This document shows, one piece after another, positions 1-7,814 of a stretch of 24,103 bases of DNA. Below the pieces are notes generated by a model. That model saw only the letters and a list, made by a program, of their open reading frames with translations, did no database searches and had not been told where the DNA came from. The DNA is taken from assembly GCF_000725545.1 (NCBI RefSeq), contig NZ_JNZP01000044.1:1-24103 (forward strand), in the 5' to 3' direction. Every line of letters begins with the position of its first letter. Position 1 is the first letter of the stretch. The stretch comes from Streptomyces exfoliatus. GTDB taxonomy: Bacteria > Actinomycetota > Actinomycetes > Streptomycetales > Streptomycetaceae. The position numbers and the translations under genes were made by a program.

Positions 1-1
1 C

Positions 2-913
2 CTCCCCTACCTCCCCCGCCTCCCCCACCGGCAGGCCCTCTGGCCGTACTTCCTCGTCGCCCCCACTGTCCTCGGCGGCGTCCTCCTCCTCGGCTACCCC
101 CTCGTCCGCAACCTGCTGATCTCCTTCCAGCGGTACGGCCTGGGCGAACTCATCCGCGGCGACGCCCCCTTCGTCGGCCTCCGCAACTACACGACCGTCC
201 TCTCCGACCCCGAGTTCTGGGAGGTCGTGCACCGCACCCTCTGGTGGACCGTTGTCAACGTCGTCCTGATCATGGTGATCGGCACACTGGTCGCCCTGAT
301 GATGCTGAGGCTCGGCCGGTGGATGCGGATCCTGGTGACGAGCGGCCTCGTCCTCGCGTGGGCGAGCCCCGTCATCGCCACCACCACCGTCTTCCAATGG
401 CTCTTCGCCTCCCGCCTGGGCGTGGTCAACTGGCTGCTCGTCCGGCTCGGTTTCGAGTCCTTCGAGGGGTACTCGTGGCTGGCCGACGGCCCTGCCGCCT
501 TCACCGTCCTCGTCCTGCTCGTGGTCTGGCAGTCGGTCCCCTTCGCCGCGATCACCCTGCACTCGGCGCTGCTGACCGTCCCCGCCGAGCTGTACGAGTC
601 GGCCCGTCTCGACGGCGCCGGCAGCCGGCGGATCTTCCGCTCGATCACCCTGCCGATCCTCCGGCCGATCTTCGGTCTCGTCCTCTGCCTGGAAGTCATC
701 TGGGTCTTCCGCTGCTTCGCCCAGATCTGGGCCGTCACCAAGGGCGGTCCGGGCGAGGCGACGACCACCCTGCCCGTCTACGCCTACCGGGTCGCCCAGT
801 CCCTGCACCGCTACGACCTCGGGGCTGCCGTGTCCACGCTCACCGTCCTCCTCCTCGTGGCGGTGCTGATCGCCTACTTCCGCCAGCTGCTCCGACAGGA
901 GGCCGACCGGTGA
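2..913 (+). CDS. Sugar ABC transporter permease (MalF type), 5' end cut by the window edge
   Basis: This is the first of two inner-membrane permeases of a CUT1 carbohydrate importer. The frame is open from base 2 to the TGA at 911-913, and the true start lies upstream of the window. About 303 residues are visible. They show a first membrane segment (LWPYFLVAPTVLGGVLLLGY), the 'FVGLRNYTTVLSDPEFW' region typical of MalF/UgpA-like permeases, several further hydrophobic helices, and the cytoplasmic EAA loop (ELYESARLDGAGSRRIFRSI, then LPILRP) that docks on the ATPase. The next permease starts in a GTGA overlap, so the two are translationally coupled. The GH20 gene downstream suggests N-acetylglucosamine or chitobiose as substrate, as in DasABC or NgcEFG systems. 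The substrate is inferred. The binding protein and ATPase are not in view; CUT1 importers in Streptomyces often share the MsiK ATPase encoded elsewhere. Confidence 0.93.
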   Translation, partial: LPYLPRLPHRQALWPYFLVAPTVLGGVLLLGYPLVRNLLISFQRYGLGELIRGDAPFVGLRNYTTVLSDPEFWEVVHRTLWWTVVNVVLIMVIGTLVALMMLRLGRWMRILVTSGLVLAWASPVIATTTVFQWLFASRLGVVNWLLVRLGFESFEGYSWLADGPAAFTVLVLLVVWQSVPFAAITLHSALLTVPAELYESARLDGAGSRRIFRSITLPILRPIFGLVLCLEVIWVFRCFAQIWAVTKGGPGEATTTLPVYAYRVAQSLHRYDLGAAVSTLTVLLLVAVLIAYFRQLLRQEADR

Positions 914-1743
914 CCCCGCGCGCCCTGCGCCGACTCCCCCTGAACACGGCGGCGGCTCTCGTCTTCGTCCTGGCCGTCTTCCCGGTGTACTGGATGCTCC
1001 TCACCGCCTTCCGGCCCACCCGCGACATCCAGTCCGAGACCCCCCGGTTCCTCCCCGTGTCCGTCACCCTGGAGCACTTCGGGAAGGCCATGGCAGCGGA
1101 CGGCTTCTGGATCTTCTGGCGCAACAGCCTGCTCGTGACCGCCGGGTGCGTGCTGCTCGCGCTGGTCGTGGCGCTCGCCGCGGCCTTCGCCGTCGCCCGG
1201 ATGCGCTGGCGCGGCCGACGGGGCTTCATCCTGATGGTGTTCCTCGCACAAGTGGCGCCCTGGGAAGCGCTTCTGATCCCGATGTACGTCATCGCCCGGG
1301 ACGCCGACCTGCTCGACCGGCTGGCGACCCTGAGCCTCGTCTACTTCATGATCACGCTGCCCTTCACCATCGTCACCCTCCGCTCCTTCCTGACCGCCGT
1401 CCCGGCCGAGCTGGAGGAGGCCGCGCAGGTCGACGGCTGCACCCGCGCCGTCGCCTTCCGCCGCGTGACGCTCCCCCTGCTCGCCCCCGGGCTGCTCGCG
1501 ACCTCGCTCTTCGGATTCATCACCGCCTGGAACGAGTTCGCCTTCGCCAACATGTTGATCATCAAGAACCAGGACGACCGCACCCTGCCCGTCTGGCTCT
1601 CGTCCTTCTCGAACGTCTTCGGCACCGACTGGGGCGCCACCATGGCCGCCTCCACGCTGTTCGCCCTGCCCGTCCTCGTCCTCTTCCTGGTCCTGCAGGG
1701 CCGGGTCGCCGCCGGAATGACCGGCGGAGCCGTGAAGGGATAA
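910..1743 (+). CDS. Sugar ABC transporter permease (MalG type)
   Basis: Second permease of the CUT1 importer, 277 aa, a normal length for the family. The GTG start at 910 overlaps the TGA of the preceding permease. The protein opens with a membrane helix (LNTAAALVFVLAVFPVYWMLLTAF) followed by the 'RPTRDIQSETPRFLPVSVTLEHFGKAM' extracytoplasmic segment usual in MalG proteins. Further membrane helices follow, and an EAA loop (ELEEAAQVDGCTRAVAFRRV, then LPLLAPGL) lies near residues 160-190. It should form a heterodimer with the upstream permease. The GH20 hexosaminidase gene begins 9 bp after its stop, so import and intracellular hydrolysis are probably co-expressed. A chitobiose or GlcNAc substrate is an inference from that neighbour; the fold alone does not show it. 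Confidence 0.94.
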   Translation: MTPRALRRLPLNTAAALVFVLAVFPVYWMLLTAFRPTRDIQSETPRFLPVSVTLEHFGKAMAADGFWIFWRNSLLVTAGCVLLALVVALAAAFAVARMRWRGRRGFILMVFLAQVAPWEALLIPMYVIARDADLLDRLATLSLVYFMITLPFTIVTLRSFLTAVPAELEEAAQVDGCTRAVAFRRVTLPLLAPGLLATSLFGFITAWNEFAFANMLIIKNQDDRTLPVWLSSFSNVFGTDWGATMAASTLFALPVLVLFLVLQGRVAAGMTGGAVKG

Positions 1744-1752
1744 CGCACCTCG

Positions 1753-3243
1753 ATGCCCCTGCCCCGACTCGTCCCCGATCCCACCCATCTCTCGCGGCTG
1801 CCAGGCCGGTTCACCTTCGACACGACGACCGCGCTGAAGGTCACACCCGGCGCCGACGCCGCCGCCCGGCTGCTGCGCACCCTGCTCGGGCCGGCCACCG
1901 GCCTGCCGCTGCCCGCCCGCCCGGACGGCTCCGTCGTGCTCGCCCTCGACAGCGCGCTCACCGGTCTCGGCGAGGAGGGGTACGGCCTCACCGTCGGCAC
2001 GGAGGGCATCCTGCTGCGGGCCGCCCGCCCCGGCGGGCTCCTCGCCGGGGTCCAGACGCTGCGCCAGCTCCTGCCCGTGGACGCCTTCGGCGGCGAGCCC
2101 GCGCCCGGCGTCGTGTGGTCCGTGCCCTGCGTGCAGATCACCGACACCCCGCGCTTCCCCTGGCGCGGCTCGATGCTCGACGTGGCCCGCCGCTTCCGCC
2201 CCGTCTCCTACCTGCGCCGGTACGTCGACCTGCTCGCCCTCCACAAGCTCAACGTCCTCCACCTCCACCTCACCGACGACCAGGGCTGGCGCATGCCGGT
2301 CGCCGCACTCCCCCGGCTCACCGAGATGGGCGGGGTGCCGCACGGGGGTGCCTACACCCGCGCCGACCTCACCGGACTGGTCGCGTACGCGGCGGAGCGC
2401 GGCATCACCGTCGTGCCCGAGATCGAGATGCCCGGCCATGTCCGGGCCGCCCTCGCCGCCTACCCGGAGCTCGGCAACCACCCGGGTCGCACCTATGACG
2501 TCTGGGACCGGTGGGGCGTCTGCGAGAACATCCTCGGTGTCCACGACGAGGCCCTCGACTTCTGCCGCACGGTCCTGGACGAGGTCATGGACGTCTTCCC
2601 CTCCTCGTACGTCCACATCGGCGGCGAGGAGTGCCCCACCACCGAGTGGCACACCTCTCCGGCGGCGCGGCGACGGGCCGCCGACGAGGGACTCGCGGGC
2701 CCCGACGCGTTGCACGGCTGGTTCATGGAGCGGATCGGACGGCACCTCCTCGACGCCGGTCGGCAGCCGCTCGGCTGGACCGAGAACGGCGCCGACCTCC
2801 CGCCGTACTTCACCGTCATGCCCTGGCGCGACTCCGACCACGGCCGGGTCGCCGTCCGGCGCGGACACCGCGTCGTCATGGCACCCCACCGCACCACGTA
2901 CCTCGACTACCCCCAGTCCGCCAGTCCCGCAGAGCCGCCCGGTCAGGCGGGGGAGGTCGTGGACCTCCACGCGGTGCACGGCAACGATCCGGCGCCGGCG
3001 GACTGGAGCCCCGAGGAGTCGGCCCGGGTGCTCGGCTCCCAGGTCCAGCTCTGGACCGAGTACGTGCCCACCGCCGCGCACGCCGAGTACCTGACGTTCC
3101 CCCGGCTCTGCGCCCTCGCCGAGGTCGTCTGGACCGGCCGCCACGACTGGCCCGGTTTCCAGGAACGCCTCAGCCACCACAGGACCCGGCTCGACGCCCT
3201 CGGGGTGCCGCGCCGTCTCTCGCCCACATCAGTCCCCACCTGA
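1753..3243 (+). CDS. Cytoplasmic beta-N-acetylhexosaminidase, GH20
   Basis: 496 aa glycoside hydrolase family 20 enzyme, expected to release terminal GlcNAc from imported chitobiose or related oligosaccharides. Residues 1-125 form the GH20b-type N-terminal domain. The TIM barrel starts at 'RFPWRGSMLDVARRFRP' (134-150) and continues with 'LHKLNVLHLHLTDDQGWR' (163-180) and 'GITVVPEIEMPGHVRAALAAYPEL' (217-240). The catalytic strand reads 'YVHIGGEECPTTEW' (286-299). E293 would be the acid/base. The preceding position, normally the Asp that orients the substrate N-acetyl group, is Glu292. There is no signal peptide, which fits an intracellular enzyme next to an importer, like DasD beside DasABC. 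The GAAGGGA at 1734-1740 lies 12 bp before the ATG, a rather distant ribosome site. Family assignment is firm; exact substrate is inferred. Confidence 0.95.
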   Translation: MPLPRLVPDPTHLSRLPGRFTFDTTTALKVTPGADAAARLLRTLLGPATGLPLPARPDGSVVLALDSALTGLGEEGYGLTVGTEGILLRAARPGGLLAGVQTLRQLLPVDAFGGEPAPGVVWSVPCVQITDTPRFPWRGSMLDVARRFRPVSYLRRYVDLLALHKLNVLHLHLTDDQGWRMPVAALPRLTEMGGVPHGGAYTRADLTGLVAYAAERGITVVPEIEMPGHVRAALAAYPELGNHPGRTYDVWDRWGVCENILGVHDEALDFCRTVLDEVMDVFPSSYVHIGGEECPTTEWHTSPAARRRAADEGLAGPDALHGWFMERIGRHLLDAGRQPLGWTENGADLPPYFTVMPWRDSDHGRVAVRRGHRVVMAPHRTTYLDYPQSASPAEPPGQAGEVVDLHAVHGNDPAPADWSPEESARVLGSQVQLWTEYVPTAAHAEYLTFPRLCALAEVVWTGRHDWPGFQERLSHHRTRLDALGVPRRLSPTSVPT

Positions 3244-3260
3244 GGAGAGGAACCACCACC

Positions 3261-4691
3261 ATGAACGACCCCACGAAGAAGACCGCGGGCGGTCTGCGGA
3301 TCCGCGCCGCCCTCGCCGTGGCCGCGGTGACCGGGCTCGGTGCCACCGCGCTCACCGCGCTGCCGGCGGCCGCGGCCGGCGAGGCCCTCACCGTCCAGTA
3401 CCGGCAGAGCGCGACCGGCAGCGACCAGGTCGAGCCCTGGTTCAAGGTGGTCAACACCGGCACGTCGAGCGTGCCGTTGAGCCAGGTGAAGGTGCGGTAC
3501 TACTTCAAGGCCGACGCGGGAGCCTCGTACACCTACGCCTGCTCCTGGGCCGTGAAGGGCTGCGCGAACCTGACCGGCACCTTCGGGACGCCGGCCACCC
3601 CGACCGCGACCGCAGACCGCTATCTGGAGGTCGGCTTCACCGCCGGCGCCGGCTCCCTCGCGCCCGGCGCGGACACCGGCGACATGCAGCTGCGCTTCCA
3701 CCGCTCCAACTGGCAGCCGCTGAACCAGAACGACGACTACTCCTTCGGGCAGGCCCAGACCACGTACGCCAACTGGTCGAAGGTCACCGCGACCGTCGGC
3801 GGCGTCCAGGTCTGGGGGACGGCCCCCGCGGGCAACGAACCCACGCCGACGCCGACCGATCCGACCACTCCCCCGCCCACGGGAGCCACGCTCTTCGACG
3901 ACTTCGACTACACCGGTCACACGGACCCGGCCATCGCGACCCACGGCTGGAGCGTGCGGTCCAACTCCGGCGGCCCCGGAGTGCCGGGTGCCACCTGGGC
4001 CCCGGAGAACGTCACCTTCGCCAAGGAGGGCACGAACTCCATCATGAACCTGAGGAGTTCGACCGCCGGGACGGGCGAATCGACCAAGCACACCGAGATC
4101 CTCACCCGTGCCAGCAAGTTCAAGAACGGCACGTACGCGGCGCGCGTGCGCTTCTCCGACGCGCCGCTGTCCGGGCCGGACGGCGACCGCGTCGTCCAGA
4201 CCTTCTTCACCATCAACGACCTCAAGGCCCCGATGGCGGACGACTACGCCGAGTACGACTTCGAGTACCTGCCCAACGGCGGCTGGGGCGAGCCCGCCAA
4301 CATCCTCTACACGACTTCGTGGGAGACGTACCGGCCCGATCCCTGGGAGGCCGTCAACCAGCACTCGGAGGTCCGGGCGAGCTACGCAGGCTGGCACGAC
4401 CTCGTCCTGACCATCGACGACAACACGATCGTCTACTACGTCGACGGCCAGGAGTTCGGCCGCCACGACGCCCGGTACCTGCCCGAGCGGCCCATGTCCA
4501 TCAACTTCAACCAGTGGCTGATCGACCTGGCCGGCCAGACCTCGACGACCCCGCGCGCCTACGACCAGAAGGTGGACTACGTCCTGCACGTCAAGGACCA
4601 GGTGCTGACCCCGGCACAGGTGGCGGCCAAGATCGGCGCGTACCGCTCGGCGGGCACCACCTTCGAGGACTCGGTGCCGGCCGTCTCATAG
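3261..4691 (+). CDS. Secreted glycanase: signal peptide, CBM3, PT linker, GH16 catalytic domain
   Basis: 476 aa secreted polysaccharide hydrolase. A GGAGAGG ribosome site at 3244-3250 precedes the ATG. Residues 1-39 are a Sec signal peptide ending LPAAAA. Residues 42-187 match a family 3 carbohydrate-binding module (VQYRQSATGSDQVEPWFKVV at the start, later 'VRYYFKAD', 'YACSWAVKGC' and 'RFHRSNWQPLNQNDDYSFGQ'), a cellulose/chitin-binding type. A proline/threonine linker covers 190-208. The rest (about 209-455) looks like a GH16 beta-jelly-roll, with the E-x-D-x-E catalytic motif EYDFE at 331-335. Expected action is on beta-glucan or a similar wall polysaccharide outside the cell; the precise substrate cannot be read from the sequence. 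It starts 17 bp after the GH20 stop, so it may belong to the same transcript. A strong hairpin follows at 4718-4750. Confidence 0.9.
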   Translation: MNDPTKKTAGGLRIRAALAVAAVTGLGATALTALPAAAAGEALTVQYRQSATGSDQVEPWFKVVNTGTSSVPLSQVKVRYYFKADAGASYTYACSWAVKGCANLTGTFGTPATPTATADRYLEVGFTAGAGSLAPGADTGDMQLRFHRSNWQPLNQNDDYSFGQAQTTYANWSKVTATVGGVQVWGTAPAGNEPTPTPTDPTTPPPTGATLFDDFDYTGHTDPAIATHGWSVRSNSGGPGVPGATWAPENVTFAKEGTNSIMNLRSSTAGTGESTKHTEILTRASKFKNGTYAARVRFSDAPLSGPDGDRVVQTFFTINDLKAPMADDYAEYDFEYLPNGGWGEPANILYTTSWETYRPDPWEAVNQHSEVRASYAGWHDLVLTIDDNTIVYYVDGQEFGRHDARYLPERPMSINFNQWLIDLAGQTSTTPRAYDQKVDYVLHVKDQVLTPAQVAAKIGAYRSAGTTFEDSVPAVS

Positions 4692-4717
4692 CTCCGGGCC
4701 ACCGACCACCGCCGCCG

Positions 4718-4750
4718 CCCCGCTCGCCGTGCCCGCCACGGCGAGCGGGG
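4718..4750 (+). terminator. Hairpin terminator after the GH16 gene
   Basis: Perfect 14-bp stem (CCCCGCTCGCCGTG and its complement) with a 5-nt loop at 4732-4736, 26 bp after the GH16 stop codon. There is no T-tract, which is usual for Streptomyces factor-independent terminators. It probably ends transcription of the sugar-use operon. Confidence 0.75.
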
Positions 4751-4773
4751 CCACGCGCCCGGCAGGCCGCTCC

Positions 4774-4814
4774 CGGTACCGGTCTTCATAACCCGGTTAT
4801 GAAGACCGGTACCG
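4774..4814. repeat. 41-nt perfect palindrome containing a parS-like site
   Basis: 20-bp perfect arms around a single centre base at 4794. The core (4784-4804) is the 21-bp palindrome with arms CTTCATAACC and GGTTATGAAG that also occurs in parB and upstream of parA. It is extended on both sides by CGGTACCGGT-type symmetry not seen at the other sites. It could be a partition-protein site, a second terminator hairpin, or both. Confidence 0.8.
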
Positions 4815-4998
4815 AGTCTCCCGGAGCGTCACTCCGCCCGTGGAGCGAGCTCTTTATAACCGGGTTATGAAAGGTCCCCGCCGACGAGCCCCTCGGACCG
4901 TCGTCGCCTCGCCCGTCGCCGAGGCTCTTCATAACCGGGTTATATCCAGAGCCGCCGCCCGGGACGTCCGTCCCGTGGTCCGCGCCGCCGTCCTGAAG
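4783..4998 (-). pseudogene. Duplicated internal segment of parB carrying three parS-like palindromes
   Basis: This 216-bp stretch is a diverged copy of 8023-8242 inside parB, in the same orientation and offset by 3244 bp, apart from a 4-bp length difference between the first two palindromes. Over the last 72 bp I count four mismatches. Read on the minus strand it still gives LQDGGADHGTDVP, then GYNPVMK and HNPVIK, matching the parB linker with its GYNRVMK and LHNPVMK heptapeptides. The HTH and CTP-binding parts of parB are absent, so it cannot encode a ParB. The palindromes lie at 4784-4804 (perfect), 4852-4872 (two changes) and 4927-4947 (right arm decayed to TATATCC). The same right-arm decay occurs in the parB copy, so it predates the duplication. 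The rest of 4692-5225 shows no gene. Confidence 0.85.
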
Positions 4999-5090
4999 GC
5001 CCCGGCCTCCGCGCCCTGCCGCCCAACCCCGTCGGTGCGCGACTGACCATGGCCGCACAGAAGCGCGCTGTACGGGCGGTCCCCGGGCCC

Positions 5091-5139
5091 GTACACCGAA
5101 CGGTGCAGCCGGCCGGCCGGAGGACGCCATCCGGTGTAC
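5091..5139. promoter_or_regulatory. Possible operator dyad upstream of the DUF998 operon
   Basis: GTACACCG at 5091-5098 and its complement CGGTGTAC at 5132-5139 form an inverted pair about 90 bp before the DUF998 start. Two-component operons are often autoregulated, so a binding site here is plausible, but nothing else supports it. Confidence 0.3.
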
Positions 5140-5225
5140 GGCCGGATGTCTGCATCGGGTCGACGCGACCACTCCCCCGCCCTCCGTAGGTTCTGGACCA
5201 CCGCAAGGACACGGAGGAGGACGAC

Positions 5226-5915
5226 ATGACGGTGACGAACACGGCCCCGGCAGCGAGACCACGGACCCCGCTCACCAAGCGCACCAAGCTGGCCCCGCTC
5301 ACCCTGCTCGCCACCGGGGCGCTCGCACTGGCCGCGCTGGAGATGCTGAACCCGGCGTACGACCTGGTGAGCGAGACCCTCAGCCGGTACGTACACGGCA
5401 GGGCCGGCTGGCTGCTCCCGGCGGGACTGCTGGCCGTCGGCACCGCCTCCGCCGTCCTCGCGATACGGCTCGGCGCAGGGTTCCGGCGTACGGGCAGGGC
5501 GGCGCTCCTCGTATGGACGGCCGGCATCCTGATCGCCGCCCTCTTCCCGGCGGACCCGCCCGGCCACTGGAGCCGCCCCTCCCCCGCCGAACTCGTCCAC
5601 GGCAACGCCGCCTTCCTCGCCTTCGCCGCCCTGCCGACCGCCGCCGTACTGCTCCACGGGACCCTCGCCGCCCGGCGGCCGGACCTGCGTACGGCCCTGA
5701 CCACCCTCACCGCGGTCTCGGTCACGGCCACGGCGGCGCTCGCCGTCTTCCTGGTCGACGTGATGGACGGCGGCCCGTCGCTGGGACTGGGCGGCGCTCC
5801 CACACTCGTCGGCCTCGTCGAACGCCTGGTGATCGCCGCCGACGTCGCATGGGTCGCGCTCGCCGCGGCGGCGACGAGCCCCCGCGGGGAGCAGAGGCGG
5901 GCCCGCCGTGCATGA
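5226..5915 (+). CDS. DUF998 family integral membrane protein
   Basis: 229 aa. It starts at ATG 5226, preceded by GGAGGAGG at 5214-5221. The protein has about six membrane helices (for example LAPLTLLATGALALAALEML, GWLLPAGLLAVGTASAVLAI, AALLVWTAGILIAALFPADP). It contains the family's conserved 'DLVSETLSRYVHGRAGW' stretch and a 'FPADPPGHW...ELVHGNAAFLAFA' block. The function of DUF998 proteins is not known. It is the first gene of a three-gene operon: the kinase gene downstream begins within its last codons. A role in sensing or in the response controlled by that kinase is inference from the overlap. The last residues are strongly basic and cytoplasmic (RGEQRRARRA). Confidence 0.88.
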   Translation: MTVTNTAPAARPRTPLTKRTKLAPLTLLATGALALAALEMLNPAYDLVSETLSRYVHGRAGWLLPAGLLAVGTASAVLAIRLGAGFRRTGRAALLVWTAGILIAALFPADPPGHWSRPSPAELVHGNAAFLAFAALPTAAVLLHGTLAARRPDLRTALTTLTAVSVTATAALAVFLVDVMDGGPSLGLGGAPTLVGLVERLVIAADVAWVALAAAATSPRGEQRRARRA

Positions 5916-7152
5916 TCGCCGCATGGACCGACCCGCCGCTGCCGCCCCTGCCGCTGCTGTCCCCGTCCCCGTCCCCGCCGCTGCCGCTGCCGACCCCGGC
6001 ACGGTCCGGCCCGTCGACTGGCTCCTCGCGGCCCTCACCGCCGTCGCCGTCCTGGCAGGCACCGCCCGGCTCGGCGGCCGACTGGACGTCGCCGGAGCGC
6101 TGCCGCTCGCCCTGTGGCTGGGCCTGCTCCTCCTGGCACGCCGCCGGTGGCCGCTCGCCGTGCTGCTGCTGAGCGTGCTGGCGGTCCTCGTGTTCCGTAC
6201 CTCCGGACTCACCGACGCCGGCTGGGTGTGGCCGGTCTCGGCCGCGTACGCCACCCTGGCCGCCGACGACCGCCCCGGACGACGCCCCGGCCTCCCGTGG
6301 GCGGCCGGGATCGGCCTGACGGAACTCGCCTACGCCGCGGACTGGGAGATGACGGTCGGCGGCACTCCCCCGCGCGAGGTCCTCGGCTCCCTGGGCACCG
6401 AGGCGCTGTGGCTGGCGGTGCTCCTCGCCGCCGCGACCGCCTACCGCAACCGCCTCCGCTGGCGCGCCGAACTCGACGAACGCCTGCTGCGGGCCGCGCG
6501 GGAACGGGACCTGGAAGCCGGCCGGCGGATCGCGGAAGCCCGTCTCGACATCGCCCGCGAACTGCACGACGTCGTCGGGCACACCCTCACCGTCGTCGGG
6601 ATCCAACTCCGGGTCGCGGCCGAGGCACTGGACGACTCACCGCAGGAGGCACGGGCCGCGCTCGCCGACGCCCAGCGGGTCCGCACCGAGGCCGTACGGG
6701 ACCTCCGCGCGCTCGTCCACGTGCTGCGCGCACCGGGGGACGCGCCGGAAGAGCCGGCGGCGGGAGTCCACGAGGTCGCCGCGCTCGTCGACCGGATGCG
6801 GTCGACGGAGCTGGACATCCGGTGGGAGACGTCCGGCGACCTCGGCGCCGTCCCCGCACCGGTTTCCCTCGCCGTCCACCGGATCGTTCAGGAGTCCCTC
6901 ACCAACACGGTCCGCCATGCCGGGGCGTCACGTGCCGACGTGTCCGTCCGGTACGGCGCCGGGCGGGTGGAGGTGAGCGTCACCGACGACGGCCGGACCC
7001 CGCCGGTGACACCGGGGACGGCCGGACACGGGGTGCGCGGGATGGGAGAGCGGGTCCGCGCGCTCGGCGGAGACTTCTCCGCCGGACCGCTCGACGAGGG
7101 GTACGGATGGGTCGTACGGGCCGTCATCCCTGTGCCAGGCTTCCCGGCATGA
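5908..7152 (+). CDS. NarL-family sensor histidine kinase
   Basis: 414 aa from the GTG at 5908, or 409 aa from ATG 5923. Neither start has a clear ribosome site; the GTG lies inside the DUF998 stop region, suggesting coupling. A low-complexity Ala/Pro N-terminus is followed by about four to six membrane helices (35-180) with little extracellular loop, as in DesK-like kinases. The HisKA_3 dimerisation region holds the phospho-acceptor in 'RLDIARELHDVVGH' (His220). The ATPase domain shows the N box 'QESLTNTVRHAG' (Asn333), 'VTDDGR' and 'GHGVRGMGERV'. It should phosphorylate the regulator whose ATG overlaps its stop (ATGA at 7149-7152). The signal is unknown; the short loops suggest membrane-state or intramembrane sensing. 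Confidence 0.93.
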   Translation: MHDRRMDRPAAAAPAAAVPVPVPAAAAADPGTVRPVDWLLAALTAVAVLAGTARLGGRLDVAGALPLALWLGLLLLARRRWPLAVLLLSVLAVLVFRTSGLTDAGWVWPVSAAYATLAADDRPGRRPGLPWAAGIGLTELAYAADWEMTVGGTPPREVLGSLGTEALWLAVLLAAATAYRNRLRWRAELDERLLRAARERDLEAGRRIAEARLDIARELHDVVGHTLTVVGIQLRVAAEALDDSPQEARAALADAQRVRTEAVRDLRALVHVLRAPGDAPEEPAAGVHEVAALVDRMRSTELDIRWETSGDLGAVPAPVSLAVHRIVQESLTNTVRHAGASRADVSVRYGAGRVEVSVTDDGRTPPVTPGTAGHGVRGMGERVRALGGDFSAGPLDEGYGWVVRAVIPVPGFPA

Positions 7153-7814
7153 CGATCAAGGTGCTCCTCGCCGACGACCAGGCCCTGGTACGGGCCGGAT
7201 TCAGCAGCCTCCTCGCCCGCGCCGAGGACATCGAGGTCGTCGGCGAGGCGGGCACGGGCGACGAAGCCGTCCGTACGGCCAGGACCGTACGCCCCGACGT
7301 CGTCCTCATGGACATCCGCATGCCCGGCACGGACGGCCTCACCGCCACCCGCACGATCACCGAGGACCCCGGCCTGACGGGCTGCCGGGTCATCGTCCTC
7401 ACCACCTTCGAGACCGACGAGTACGTCTTCGCGGCCCTGAGCGCCGGCGCGAGCGGCTTCCTCACCAAGGAGATCGAACCGGACGGACTGCGCCAGGCCG
7501 TCCGGTCGGTGGCGGCCGGCGACGCCCTGCTCTCACCGGGCGCGACCCGTCGGGTCATCGAGCAGTTCGCGCACCGCCCGGCGCCCCCCGGCGACACCGC
7601 CGAACGGCTCGCGGTGCTCACCGCCCGGGAACGCGAGGTGACCCGCCTGATCGCGACCGGCCTGTCCAACGCCCAGATCGCCGCACAGCTCTTCATCAGC
7701 CCGCTCACCGCCAAGACCCACGTCACCCGCGCGATCGCGAAACTCGGCGTCCGCGACCGCGCCCAACTGGTGATCCTCGCCTACGAGACGGGCCTGATCC
7801 GCGCAGGCGGCTAG
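7149..7814 (+). CDS. NarL/FixJ-family response regulator
   Basis: 221 aa. The ATG overlaps the kinase TGA. The receiver domain has the acidic pair D9-D10, phospho-acceptor D55 ('DVVLMDIRMPG'), 'LTTFET' and the conserved Lys in 'FLTKEIEP'. The C-terminal LuxR-type HTH is 'LTAREREVTRLIATGLSNAQ' continuing to 'LFISPLTAKTHVTRAIAKLG'. It is the expected partner of the upstream kinase and a transcription factor. Its target genes cannot be named; autoregulation of the DUF998 operon is possible. Its TAG at 7812-7814 overlaps the stop of convergent parB (7811-7813) by two bases, with no room for a terminator between them. Confidence 0.95.
   Translation: MTIKVLLADDQALVRAGFSSLLARAEDIEVVGEAGTGDEAVRTARTVRPDVVLMDIRMPGTDGLTATRTITEDPGLTGCRVIVLTTFETDEYVFAALSAGASGFLTKEIEPDGLRQAVRSVAAGDALLSPGATRRVIEQFAHRPAPPGDTAERLAVLTAREREVTRLIATGLSNAQIAAQLFISPLTAKTHVTRAIAKLGVRDRAQLVILAYETGLIRAGG

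Noticed and set aside
874..3180. Long minus-strand open frame (768 codons) opposite the sugar operon
   Set aside because: Arg/Gly/Glu-rich low-complexity translation, a typical antisense shadow in high-GC DNA. The plus-strand genes have clear domains.
4786..5262. Minus-strand 158-codon frame as a gene
   Set aside because: Its only meaningful part is the duplicated parB linker; the rest lacks protein-like composition and a ribosome site. Listed as a pseudogene segment instead.
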